NCBI GenBank assembly: GCA_030151665.1
Contig: JASLDB010000209.1
Coordinates: forward strand, 1-8,309
Length of the DNA stretch: 8,309 nt
From: Neisseriaceae bacterium
Lineage (GTDB): Bacteria > Pseudomonadota > Gammaproteobacteria > Burkholderiales > Neisseriaceae
Reading direction: 5' to 3'
Both the position numbers and the translations under genes were made by a program. Numbering within the stretch: position 1 is the stretch's first letter; each line of letters starts with the position of its first letter. Of the stretch, positions 1 to 6,481 are shown piece after piece. A model generated the notes under the pieces. It searched no databases. It saw only the letters and a list, made by a program, of their open reading frames with translations, and was not told the origin of the DNA.

Positions 1-41
1 TTAATGTGCTGCGCCGCACCTTTGTTGGCGCAGCACATTAA
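1..41. repeat. Perfect 15-base inverted repeat at the window edge
   Basis: Bases 1-15 (TTAATGTGCTGCGCC) are the exact reverse complement of bases 27-41, with an 11-base loop (16-26). The left arm begins at base 1, so the true arm length is unknown. It lies inside the thiP reading frame, where such a strong hairpin is not expected. It may be a fold-back artefact at a contig end or a genuine hairpin or rearrangement point; the sequence alone does not decide. Confidence 0.9.
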
Positions 42-899
42 CAAAATGGATACTGCCAGTACTACCACTGTTTTGTCTTGCCATGTTTTAGCCGCTTGCA
101 ATGTAATTTGACTGTGTTCTGCCATATGAGCCGTGGTTTGACTAATGCGTCCATACAAAATGGCTGCCACAGCGGTACCCAATAACATGAGTAGCGCCAA
201 AACACTGGCGGTATTCATATCAAGTTCATAAGCAATCAGTTGGTAAATTTCCACTTCAATGGTCGCATACTGCATACCGCCCAAAACCAGTGCCAAGCCA
301 AACCCTGAAAAACAATACAAAAATACCAAGCACATGGCACCTGCTAACCAAGGTCGAACAACAGGAAAGCTCACCAACCAAAATGCCTGCCAAGCATTGG
401 CACCCAAACTTCTCGCCGCAGACAGACGATTGGTACTCAGCAAAGCCAAGCCTTGTAAAACTGCTCGCACCATAATGGGCAAATTAAAAAAGACATTACC
501 GTAAATTAGTAGCCATGGTGTATCGGTTAAATCCACACCCAAATAACCATTAGGACCCAATAAGGCCAAAACACCCATGCCCGCCACCAAAGTTGGCATG
601 ACAAAAGGCAATAATAGTAATTTTAATACAGTATCTCGCCCCCAAAAATGATACCGATTCAAGACCCAAGCCAATGGCAAGCTCAATACAGCCGTAATCA
701 AACATGTTAATAATGCTTGGGAAAAAGTCCAAATCATGCGCCACTGCATGTAGTCATCAGTCAAAATAGACCACGATAAGTTTTGCTTATCGTAAGTCAC
801 AATCGCCCACAATGGCGCCACCACCAAAATCAACAAAGCCGCCATGGGCAATATGGCGGCCCAACATGCGGCCAACAGTTTACGGTGTTGTGCTTTCAT
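1..899 (-). CDS. thiP: Thiamine ABC transporter permease ThiP (partial, N-terminal 299 residues)
   Basis: Inner-membrane subunit of the thiamine/TPP importer ThiBPQ. The reading frame opens at the ATG at 899-897 and is still open at base 1, so only 299 residues are present; family members are usually a little over 500 and contain two fused permease halves. The first half is complete: a hydrophobic N-terminal segment (about residues 11-34), further membrane segments (about 57-80, 92-115, 128-148, 184-208, 231-250), and the ABC-permease EAA-type cytoplasmic loop at about 161-179 (AARSLGANAWQAFWLVSFP). The stretch FSGFGLALVLGG followed by ATIEVEIYQ is typical of ThiP. It starts 7 bases after the thiB stop, so the two are cotranscribed; its own Shine-Dalgarno is weak. 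The segment from about residue 278 begins the second half, but the last residues lose hydrophobicity exactly where the 1-41 foldback starts, so the final 9-14 residues may not be genuine. Confidence 0.9.
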   Translation of the reverse strand, partial: MKAQHRKLLAACWAAILPMAALLILVVAPLWAIVTYDKQNLSWSILTDDYMQWRMIWTFSQALLTCLITAVLSLPLAWVLNRYHFWGRDTVLKLLLLPFVMPTLVAGMGVLALLGPNGYLGVDLTDTPWLLIYGNVFFNLPIMVRAVLQGLALLSTNRLSAARSLGANAWQAFWLVSFPVVRPWLAGAMCLVFLYCFSGFGLALVLGGMQYATIEVEIYQLIAYELDMNTASVLALLMLLGTAVAAILYGRISQTTAHMAEHSQITLQAAKTWQDKTVVVLAVSILLMCCANKGAAQHI

Positions 900-906
900 G
901 AATAAC

Positions 907-1917
907 TTATCGCAAAACAGTGCGTGTCCAGCGGCTTAACCACTGTTTTTGGTTTTGGCTAATGGTCTGTGCATTGGCAGTGCTGTGTGCTTTGGGCAGG
1001 CTGGCAAAACGAAAGCTCTTTGCCAAAGGTACGCCTTGGCTAACTGGATAAACCCACATTTCAGTTTGAATCGCCAACTGTGTTTTTGGATTGCGTAAAA
1101 AATCAATCAATGCTGCACTGTCTTGCTCATTTTGACTGCCTTTTAGCACGGCAGCAGCTTCAATTTGACGAAAGATACCACCACCTAAAAATAAATTACC
1201 TGTGGGGGATTCGGTTAAATTTTTCTTGCTAAAAAACACTTCTGCCGCAGGGCTTGTTGCATAACTGACCACCATGGGGCGTGAACCACCATTGTGGGTA
1301 AATTCGGTGTAATATGCTTCACTCCAGCCTTTGGTAATTTTCACCCCATTTTGACGCATCAAACCCCACCATGACATGGCAACATCTTCACCAAAGCCTT
1401 CTATATTCGCCAATAAAAATGCCATACCGGGGCTAGATGTTGCAGGATTGGGCATCACCAATAGATTTTTATACTGTGGCAAACTTAATTCATATAGACT
1501 TTTGGGTAGTGGCAAGCCTGATTTTTTAAACCATGCTTTGTCATAATTAATAGTGACATAACCATAATTAATACTCACGGCATAAGGCACCTCTGCCCAT
1601 GCAGCGGTTTTGGGTACAGGTTGTTTCGCGGCTAGAATCCCTGCTTCTTTGGCTTTGTATACAGAAACATTGTCTAAACCATACACCATATCAGCAATGG
1701 GTTTGTCTTTGGTTAGTATCAGTTTATTTAAAATTTCACCTGAATCGCCCATTTTGACCAAACTCAGTTTGACATGATGTTGTTTTTCAAACTCAGCCAA
1801 TAATGGTTTGGGCACGGCAAATGAATTGTGTACGGCCACTCGCAAGATTTTTTCTGCCAAAGCAGTTTGTGAGAACATTAATAAGCCCAAACCACAAGCC
1901 ATCAGTATTTTTTTCAT
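907..1917 (-). CDS. thiB: Thiamine/TPP-binding periplasmic protein ThiB (TbpA)
   Basis: Periplasmic solute-binding protein that captures thiamine and its phosphates and delivers them to ThiP/ThiQ. I chose the ATG at 1917-1915 (336 residues). The ATG nine bases earlier (1926) is in frame, but the AGGAA at 1931-1927 abuts it and sits 9 bases before the 1917 start, which also begins a classic signal peptide (MKKILMACGLGLLMFSQTALA, cleavage before E22). Family signatures, numbered from this start: ATSSPG at 159-164, GWSEAY at 197-202, GGSRPMVVSYATSPA at 210-224, FRQIEAAAVLKG at about 249-260, and W288 in EMWVYPV. Aromatic residues in these blocks form the thiamine pocket in characterised TbpA. 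Length is close to the usual about 330 residues. It is the first gene of a thiBP(Q) operon, read away from the HAD-glmU-glmS unit. No TPP riboswitch is visible upstream. Confidence 0.95.
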   Translation of the reverse strand: MKKILMACGLGLLMFSQTALAEKILRVAVHNSFAVPKPLLAEFEKQHHVKLSLVKMGDSGEILNKLILTKDKPIADMVYGLDNVSVYKAKEAGILAAKQPVPKTAAWAEVPYAVSINYGYVTINYDKAWFKKSGLPLPKSLYELSLPQYKNLLVMPNPATSSPGMAFLLANIEGFGEDVAMSWWGLMRQNGVKITKGWSEAYYTEFTHNGGSRPMVVSYATSPAAEVFFSKKNLTESPTGNLFLGGGIFRQIEAAAVLKGSQNEQDSAALIDFLRNPKTQLAIQTEMWVYPVSQGVPLAKSFRFASLPKAHSTANAQTISQNQKQWLSRWTRTVLR

Positions 1918-1926
1918 GTATGTCAT

Positions 1927-1931
1927 TTCCT
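1927..1931 (-). promoter_or_regulatory. Shine-Dalgarno that decides the thiB start
   Basis: The message reads AGGAA directly against the upstream ATG at 1926-1924 and 9 bases before the ATG at 1917-1915. Normal spacing favours the second ATG, as does the Lys-Lys signal-peptide start that follows it. Confidence 0.6.
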
Positions 1932-1955
1932 GAGCGATCCACTCACCAAAAGCGT

Positions 1956-1984
1956 AAAACAGCCACTTAATATTAAGTTATAAT
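1956..1984 (+). promoter_or_regulatory. Candidate sigma-70 promoter for the HAD-lipoprotein-glmU-glmS unit
   Basis: A perfect -10 box TATAAT lies at 1979-1984. The -35 position (1956-1961, AAAACA) is poor, matching only the final A-C-A-like end of the consensus, so an activator may be needed. The predicted start is near 1991, leaving a leader of about 32 bases before the ATG at 2023. This is the only strong promoter-like signal seen ahead of the four-gene unit. Confidence 0.45.
1965..1978. promoter_or_regulatory. 14-base perfect palindrome, possible operator
   Basis: ACTTAATATTAAGT reads the same on both strands. It sits in the spacer just before the rightward -10 box and across the predicted start of the leftward thiB transcript, so a bound dimeric regulator could affect both directions. 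The binding protein is not known; AT-only palindromes of this size can also occur by chance. Confidence 0.35.
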
Positions 1985-1991
1985 CATACCA
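1983..1991 (-). promoter_or_regulatory. Candidate extended -10 promoter for thiBP
   Basis: On the minus strand 1991-1983 reads TGGTATGAT, an extended -10 (TGn followed by TATGAT, 5 of 6 to consensus). No good -35 is present about 17 bases further upstream (2006-2011), which is tolerated by extended -10 promoters. The predicted start is near 1976, giving a leader of about 58 bases. It overlaps the -10 of the opposing promoter. Confidence 0.4.
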
Positions 1992-2022
1992 TTATCTTGG
2001 TTTTGACACGAATAACACGCCC

Positions 2023-2673
2023 ATGCAAGCTACTTGGATTTTTGATTTAGACAATACCTTACACTGTGCGGATAAGGGTATTTTTGCCATTATTAATCAG
2101 GCCATGACCCATTACATGGCACAAAAGTTGGACTTATCAACAGAAGCCGCATCTGCTTTGCGCTCCCAATATTGGCAAGACTATGGTGCCACCTTGGCGG
2201 GTATTCAAATTCATCATCCACAGATTGACTTGAATGACTTTTTACAAAGCTCTCACCCTTTAGCATCCATGACTGAGGTTCTGTGTGCTGAAAAGGATTT
2301 GGATACAGTATTAACCAACATTTGTGCCCAAAAAATTGTTTTTTCCAATGGGCCATCTTTTTATGTACAACACTTACTGTCCGCGCTTAAAATATCTCAC
2401 CATTTTCAAGCGGCATTGGGTGTAGATGATGTAGACTATCTGTATAAGCCCAAAGCTCGAGCTTTTGACTTGGTTTGTCAACAACAAAGCTTAGATGCTA
2501 AGTACTGTGTCATGGTTGATGACAGCCTAAAAAACCTAATAACAGCCAAGGAACTTGGCATGAAAACCATTTGGTTTGGCCCCAATACCTATGCCAATTC
2601 ACAATGTGACTACCATGCCCATTCTTTGCAAGATTTGTTGCCCATTTATCAACAAAATAATACTCCTATTTAA
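2023..2673 (+). CDS. HAD-superfamily hydrolase, pyrimidine 5'-nucleotidase-like
   Basis: Cytosolic phosphatase of 216 residues. All four haloacid-dehalogenase motifs are present: motif I DLDNTL at 8-13 with nucleophile D8 and acid/base D10; motif II FSNGP with S108; motif III lysine in YKPK (K142); motif IV VDDS with D166 and D167, which bind magnesium. A small helical cap lies between motifs I and II, and the YGATLAGI...HHP stretch at about 54-66 resembles the SDT1/pyrimidine 5'-nucleotidase subfamily, which removes phosphate from UMP/CMP-type nucleotides. The exact substrate is inferred from that resemblance. It is the first gene of the unit, 17 bases before the lipoprotein gene. No Shine-Dalgarno is visible in the bases before the ATG (ACACGCCC), which is unusual next to its downstream neighbours. 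Confidence 0.88.
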   Translation: MQATWIFDLDNTLHCADKGIFAIINQAMTHYMAQKLDLSTEAASALRSQYWQDYGATLAGIQIHHPQIDLNDFLQSSHPLASMTEVLCAEKDLDTVLTNICAQKIVFSNGPSFYVQHLLSALKISHHFQAALGVDDVDYLYKPKARAFDLVCQQQSLDAKYCVMVDDSLKNLITAKELGMKTIWFGPNTYANSQCDYHAHSLQDLLPIYQQNNTPI

Positions 2674-2690
2674 CGAACGGAAGCCTTGCC

Positions 2691-2963
2691 ATGATGAAAA
2701 CGCTATTGCGCACAACGCTTGTAATTGCTGGACTAGTTAGCTTAAGCGCTTGTAGTTGGGAAACGTATACTAAAAAAGATGGTAGTCGCGGATTGCACCA
2801 AACCACCCCTATTGGCTCGGGTGTGTATTATGAAGATGGAACCTACTCTAAGAATCAACGCTACAATCAACATCGCCCTGTTCGACATGTTGTACCACGT
2901 GAAAATGCAGGACAAGAACAAGATGTTCGAGGTACGCATTGGGAAGCGCCTCAATTTAAATAG
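2691..2963 (+). CDS. Small predicted outer-membrane lipoprotein, function unknown
   Basis: A 90-residue protein with a lipoprotein signal: basic start (MMKTLLR), hydrophobic core to residue 17, then lipobox L18-S19-A20-C21, giving a mature chain of 70 residues anchored through C21. Serine at the +2 position predicts sorting to the outer membrane by Lol. The mature part is hydrophilic and rich in Tyr, Gly, His and Arg (YTKKDGSRG, YYEDGTYSKNQRYN, HRPVRHVVPR), with no cysteine other than C21 and no domain I recognise. A good Shine-Dalgarno (GGAAG, 2679-2683) lies 7 bases before the first ATG; the next codon is also ATG. Placed between the phosphatase gene and glmU in the same transcript, so a link to envelope assembly is plausible but only inferred. 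Confidence 0.8.
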   Translation: MMKTLLRTTLVIAGLVSLSACSWETYTKKDGSRGLHQTTPIGSGVYYEDGTYSKNQRYNQHRPVRHVVPRENAGQEQDVRGTHWEAPQFK

Positions 2964-3009
2964 CAAAAACATTGGCTTTAAAAATCACACTTAACAAGAA
3001 AGAATAACC

Positions 3010-4392
3010 ATGCAAGCCTTAAGCGATTTACACATCGTTATTTTAGCAGCGGGAAAAGGCACCCGCATGTATTCAAAACACCCAAAAGTATTGCACCAAA
3101 TTGCAGGAAAAAGCTTATTGGCTCGTGCCATCGAAACTGCCCAAAAGCTTAACCCGCAAAGCATTACTGTGGTGGTGGGTCATGGCAAAGATGAAGTCAT
3201 TGCCAAAACCCCTTATGCCGTTAACTGGGTAGAGCAAACCGAGCAACTGGGCACTGGCCATGCGTTAAAAATGGCTTTACCCCATTTGCCTGAGTCTGGT
3301 CGTACCTTGGTTTTGTATGGTGACGTGCCTTTGATTGATGTGGCTACATTAGAAGCATTGACCACTGCAGCTACAGGTGATGACTTAAGCCTACTCACTG
3401 ACACCATCGAAGATGCAACAGGTTATGGTCGTATTATTCGAAATAGCGACCATGCCATCGTTGGCATTGTTGAAGAAAAAGATGCCAATAGTGCACAAAA
3501 AGCCATTCAAGAGTTTAATACTGGCTTATTAAGCCTACCTAATGCGCACATTGCACGTTGGTTAAATGCTTTGCAAAATAATAATAACCAAGGTGAATAT
3601 TATCTGACAGATGTGATTGCTTTAGCGGTTACTGAAGGCAAAACTGTTGCTGGCGTTCAAGTAGCACAACACCACTTGGCAGCAGGCATTAACAACAAAG
3701 TTCAATTGGCTGAGCTAGAACGTATTTTCCAATTTGAGCAAGCCCAAGCCTTATTAAAAGCTGGTGTAACCTTAATGGATCCGCACCGCTTAGACATGCG
3801 TGGCAGCTTACAACATGGTCAAGATGTGAGCATTGATGTTGGCGTGGTCATTGAAGGTGATTGTAGTCTAGGTGACGATGTGGTGATTGGTGCCCATGTG
3901 GTATTAAACAACGTGGTGATTGCCAATGGTGTTCATATTGCCCCTTTTAGTCATTTAGAAAACTGCGAAGTGGGCAATGGTGCTCGTATTGGCCCATTTG
4001 CTCGCCTACGCCCCAATGCAAAATTGGGTGAAAATGTACACATTGGTAACTTTGTTGAGGTAAAAAATACCACCATGGGCAATGGCAGCAAAGCCAATCA
4101 CCTAACGTATTTAGGCGATGCGACCATTGGACACCATACCAATATTGGTGCTGGTAGCATTACTTGCAATTACGATGGTGTCAATAAATTCAAAACAGAC
4201 ATTGGTGACAATGTTCGTATCGGTTCAGGCACCATGATGGTTGCGCCTGTTCGCATTGAAAATTTGGCCACCACGGGCGCAGGCAGTGTGATTACCAAAA
4301 CCTGCCCAGAAAATCAGCTAACCATTGGTCGCTCACGACAAGTAAGCCTTGCCAACTGGAAACGCCCCGAAAAAACCGATAAGAAAGTATAA
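3010..4392 (+). CDS. glmU: Bifunctional UDP-GlcNAc pyrophosphorylase / glucosamine-1-phosphate acetyltransferase GlmU
   Basis: Cytosolic trimeric enzyme that acetylates glucosamine-1-phosphate with acetyl-CoA and then joins the product to UTP, giving UDP-GlcNAc for peptidoglycan and LPS. It has 460 residues, against 456 in E. coli. N-terminal uridyltransferase domain (1 to about 228): nucleotide loop LAAGKGTRM at 12-20 with P25-K26, QLGTGHA at 79-85, metal ligand D105 in LYGDVPL, and N228 in GINNK. C-terminal left-handed beta-helix (from about 250) shows hexapeptide repeats and the acetyltransferase residues ARLRP (331-335), K352, catalytic H364 in NHLTYLGD, and CNYDG at 386-390. The Lys/Asp-rich tail is normal. 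All key residues are intact. A weak A/G-rich Shine-Dalgarno (AAGAAAG) precedes the ATG, 46 bases after the lipoprotein gene; glmS follows after 9 bases. Confidence 0.99.
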   Translation: MQALSDLHIVILAAGKGTRMYSKHPKVLHQIAGKSLLARAIETAQKLNPQSITVVVGHGKDEVIAKTPYAVNWVEQTEQLGTGHALKMALPHLPESGRTLVLYGDVPLIDVATLEALTTAATGDDLSLLTDTIEDATGYGRIIRNSDHAIVGIVEEKDANSAQKAIQEFNTGLLSLPNAHIARWLNALQNNNNQGEYYLTDVIALAVTEGKTVAGVQVAQHHLAAGINNKVQLAELERIFQFEQAQALLKAGVTLMDPHRLDMRGSLQHGQDVSIDVGVVIEGDCSLGDDVVIGAHVVLNNVVIANGVHIAPFSHLENCEVGNGARIGPFARLRPNAKLGENVHIGNFVEVKNTTMGNGSKANHLTYLGDATIGHHTNIGAGSITCNYDGVNKFKTDIGDNVRIGSGTMMVAPVRIENLATTGAGSVITKTCPENQLTIGRSRQVSLANWKRPEKTDKKV

Positions 4393-4395
4393 GGA
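4391..4395 (+). promoter_or_regulatory. glmS Shine-Dalgarno overlapping the glmU stop codon
   Basis: AAGGA begins inside the glmU TAA (4390-4392) and lies 6 bases before the glmS ATG. This arrangement favours translational coupling of the two enzymes. Confidence 0.75.
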
Positions 4396-4401
4396 TTAAT
4401 T

Positions 4402-6243
4402 ATGTGCGGTATTGTTGGAGCCATTAGACAACAAAATAATGTCGTTGACTTCTTGGTCGGCGGCTTGAAACACCTTGAGTATCGCGGCTATGATTCAGCC
4501 GGCATTGCAGCTTTAACTGATAATGGTATTGAACGCATTCGCCGTGTTGGTCGTGTAGCAGAGTTAGAATCTGCTACCCATGCAGCCCAATTGCAAAGTC
4601 GATTGGGCATTGGCCACACACGTTGGGCTACGCATGGCGGTGTAACTGAACCCAATGCCCATCCTCATGTATCCCAAGATTTAATTGCAGTGGTACACAA
4701 TGGCATTATTGAAAACTTTGAAGCCGAACGTGTTCGCTTACAAGGTTTGGGTTATGCGTTTACCTCGCAAACCGATACCGAAATCATTGCACACAGTATT
4801 CACCATGAATACACCCATGCACAACATGGCGATTTATTTGCTGCGGTTCAAGCTGCTTGTCAGCGTTTTCATGGTGCATTTGCCATTGGTGTGATTGCCC
4901 AAGACAAACCTGAAGAATTGGTTGTGGCTCGCATGGGCTGCCCACTACTTGTGGCATTGGGTGAACAAGAAACCTTTATTGCATCCGATGTATCGGCCGT
5001 TATCGCCTACACTCGCAATGTTGTTTTCTTAGAAGATGGTGATATTGCCCGCTTAACTTGCCAAGGCATTGACAAATTGGTGGACAAAACTGGCGCAAGC
5101 ACAGAGCGAGAAATCAAAGTATCCAACTTATCATTGGCATCTTTGGAATTAGGCCCTTATAGCCATTTCATGCAAAAAGAAATCTACGAGCAACCCAAAG
5201 CCATTGCCGACACTGCCGAAGTGTTGATTGATGATAACTTTGATGCTCGTATTTTTGGCGACAATGCACCTGAAATTTTCCAAGACATTGATAGCATCAA
5301 AATCTTGGCATGTGGTACGTCATATTATGCTGGTTTGACCGCCAAATACTGGCTAGAAAGCATTGCCAAAATCCCAACAGACATTGAAGTAGCCAGTGAA
5401 TACCGCTATCGCGATGTGATTGTGAACCCTAAGCAATTGGTGGTAACCATCTCTCAATCTGGCGAAACATTGGATACTTTGGAAGCACTGAAATATGCGA
5501 AAAAACTGGGACACAAACACAGCCTATCCATTTGTAACGTGATGGAAAGTGCCTTACCACGTGAAAGCAATTTGGTGTTTTACACCCGTGCTGGTGTGGA
5601 AATTGGCGTGGCATCAACCAAAGCTTTTAGTACCCAATTGGTTGCCTTATTTGGTTTAGCCGTGAGTTTGGGTCATGCTCGTGGCTTGGTGAGTGAAGCG
5701 CAAAAAGCCCAGTTTAGCCAAGAATTGCGCCAATTGCCAGGCAGTGTCCAACACACTTTGAATCTTGAAGCACAAATTACGGCTTGGTCACAACAGTTTG
5801 CCAAACACAATAATGCCTTATTCTTGGGGCGTGGCATTCACTACCCCATAGCCCTAGAAGGTGCATTAAAACTCAAAGAAATTACCTATATCCACGCTGA
5901 AGCTTACCCAGCAGGTGAACTCAAACATGGTCCTTTGGCCTTGGTTGATGAAACCATGCCAGTGGTGGTGATTGCACCGCATGACAAACTATTGGATAAA
6001 GTCAAAGCCAATATGCAAGAAGTCAGCGCCCGTGGTGGTGAATTATTTGTTTTTGCCGATTTGGACAGCAATTTTGAAGGCTCGGACGGTGTGCATGTGA
6101 TTCGCACCCCACGCCACGTTGGTGTTTTATCACCCATTGTGCATGTGATTCCCGTTCAATTGCTCTCATACCACGCCGCCCTTGCCCGTGGCACGGATGT
6201 CGACAAGCCAAGAAACCTAGCCAAATCGGTGACGGTAGAATAA
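4402..6243 (+). CDS. glmS: Glutamine--fructose-6-phosphate aminotransferase (isomerizing) GlmS
   Basis: Cytosolic enzyme that converts fructose-6-phosphate and glutamine to glucosamine-6-phosphate and glutamate, the committed step of UDP-GlcNAc synthesis. It has 613 residues, near the 609 of E. coli. The N-terminal glutaminase domain starts MCGIVGA; C2 becomes the N-terminal nucleophile after Met removal, supported by HTRWATHG (72-79), HNGIIEN (99-105) and QTDTE (123-127). Two SIS sugar-phosphate domains follow: CGTSYYAG (304-311), SQSGET (351-356) and STKAFSTQ (405-412) in the first, then GRGIHYPIALEGALKLKE (476-493) and KHGPLAL (508-514, with the ring-opening histidine H509). The C-terminus DKPRNLAKSVTVE carries the conserved K608. 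It is intact and ends the four-gene unit. No glmS ribozyme or GlmZ-like leader is visible, so control here is probably through the shared transcript. Confidence 0.99.
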   Translation: MCGIVGAIRQQNNVVDFLVGGLKHLEYRGYDSAGIAALTDNGIERIRRVGRVAELESATHAAQLQSRLGIGHTRWATHGGVTEPNAHPHVSQDLIAVVHNGIIENFEAERVRLQGLGYAFTSQTDTEIIAHSIHHEYTHAQHGDLFAAVQAACQRFHGAFAIGVIAQDKPEELVVARMGCPLLVALGEQETFIASDVSAVIAYTRNVVFLEDGDIARLTCQGIDKLVDKTGASTEREIKVSNLSLASLELGPYSHFMQKEIYEQPKAIADTAEVLIDDNFDARIFGDNAPEIFQDIDSIKILACGTSYYAGLTAKYWLESIAKIPTDIEVASEYRYRDVIVNPKQLVVTISQSGETLDTLEALKYAKKLGHKHSLSICNVMESALPRESNLVFYTRAGVEIGVASTKAFSTQLVALFGLAVSLGHARGLVSEAQKAQFSQELRQLPGSVQHTLNLEAQITAWSQQFAKHNNALFLGRGIHYPIALEGALKLKEITYIHAEAYPAGELKHGPLALVDETMPVVVIAPHDKLLDKVKANMQEVSARGGELFVFADLDSNFEGSDGVHVIRTPRHVGVLSPIVHVIPVQLLSYHAALARGTDVDKPRNLAKSVTVE

Positions 6244-6292
6244 ATATCGACTAAAAACGGTTATTGTAGAATAATAAAATAGTTTGAAAATT

Positions 6293-6334
6293 AGTCCATA
6301 TCTACCCTTTTACAATCACAGATATGGACTTTTT
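6293..6334 (+). terminator. Intrinsic terminator after glmS
   Basis: An 11-base perfect stem (AGTCCATATCT at 6293-6303 pairing with 6320-6330) with a 16-base loop is followed directly by a run of T (6330-6334, then GTT). It lies 50 bases past the glmS stop. The stem is only moderately G+C-rich. Read on the other strand the hairpin is followed by AATTTT, so it may also work weakly against leftward transcription. Confidence 0.8.
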
Positions 6335-6481
6335 GTTATCAAGTCAAATAAGCATGTCCGATAGCTTATGCAATAAGCTGGGTGAAGAAGAAGCATATTT
6401 GAACGCCTTTATATCAAATGACTGACCAAAGGGAATAATGTATAGTAGCTCCCTTCAGTGAGTTTAAGTAGCGAGGTGTGC
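6335..6481. other. Intergenic spacer between convergent glmS and the Sel1-like gene
   Basis: No convincing gene. Two small hairpins are visible: AGCTTAT-GCA-ATAAGCT at 6363-6379, and a bulged stem at 6421-6459 in which ACTG and AAGGGA pair with TCCCTT and CAGT across a 15-base loop. Neither is followed by a T run on either strand. The second lies about 20 bases beyond the stop of the leftward gene and could help end its transcript. A 23-codon frame at 6354-6425 has no support as a gene. Confidence 0.5.

Noticed and set aside
259..504. Plus-strand open frames over thiP
   Set aside because: They lie antisense to a well-matched thiP frame, have no Shine-Dalgarno, and their composition is that of a complement-strand shadow.
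1964..1974. Shared 11-mer CACTTAATATT-like sequence between the divergent promoter region and the IS remnant near 8117-8128
   Set aside because: Short AT-rich match without shared flanks; expected by chance in this composition.
2003..2008. Perfect -35-like TTGACA just before the HAD start
   Set aside because: The -10 would fall inside the coding sequence (about 2026-2031, GCAAGC-like in part) with no match, and transcription would begin after the ATG.
2779..2994. 71-codon plus-strand frame overlapping the lipoprotein gene
   Set aside because: The overlapping frame at 2691-2963 has a Shine-Dalgarno, a signal peptide and a lipobox; this one has none of them.
6354..6425. 23-codon plus-strand frame starting MSDSLCNKLGEEEAYL
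   Set aside because: No Shine-Dalgarno, no recognisable family, and it overlaps hairpin-forming sequence just after a terminator.
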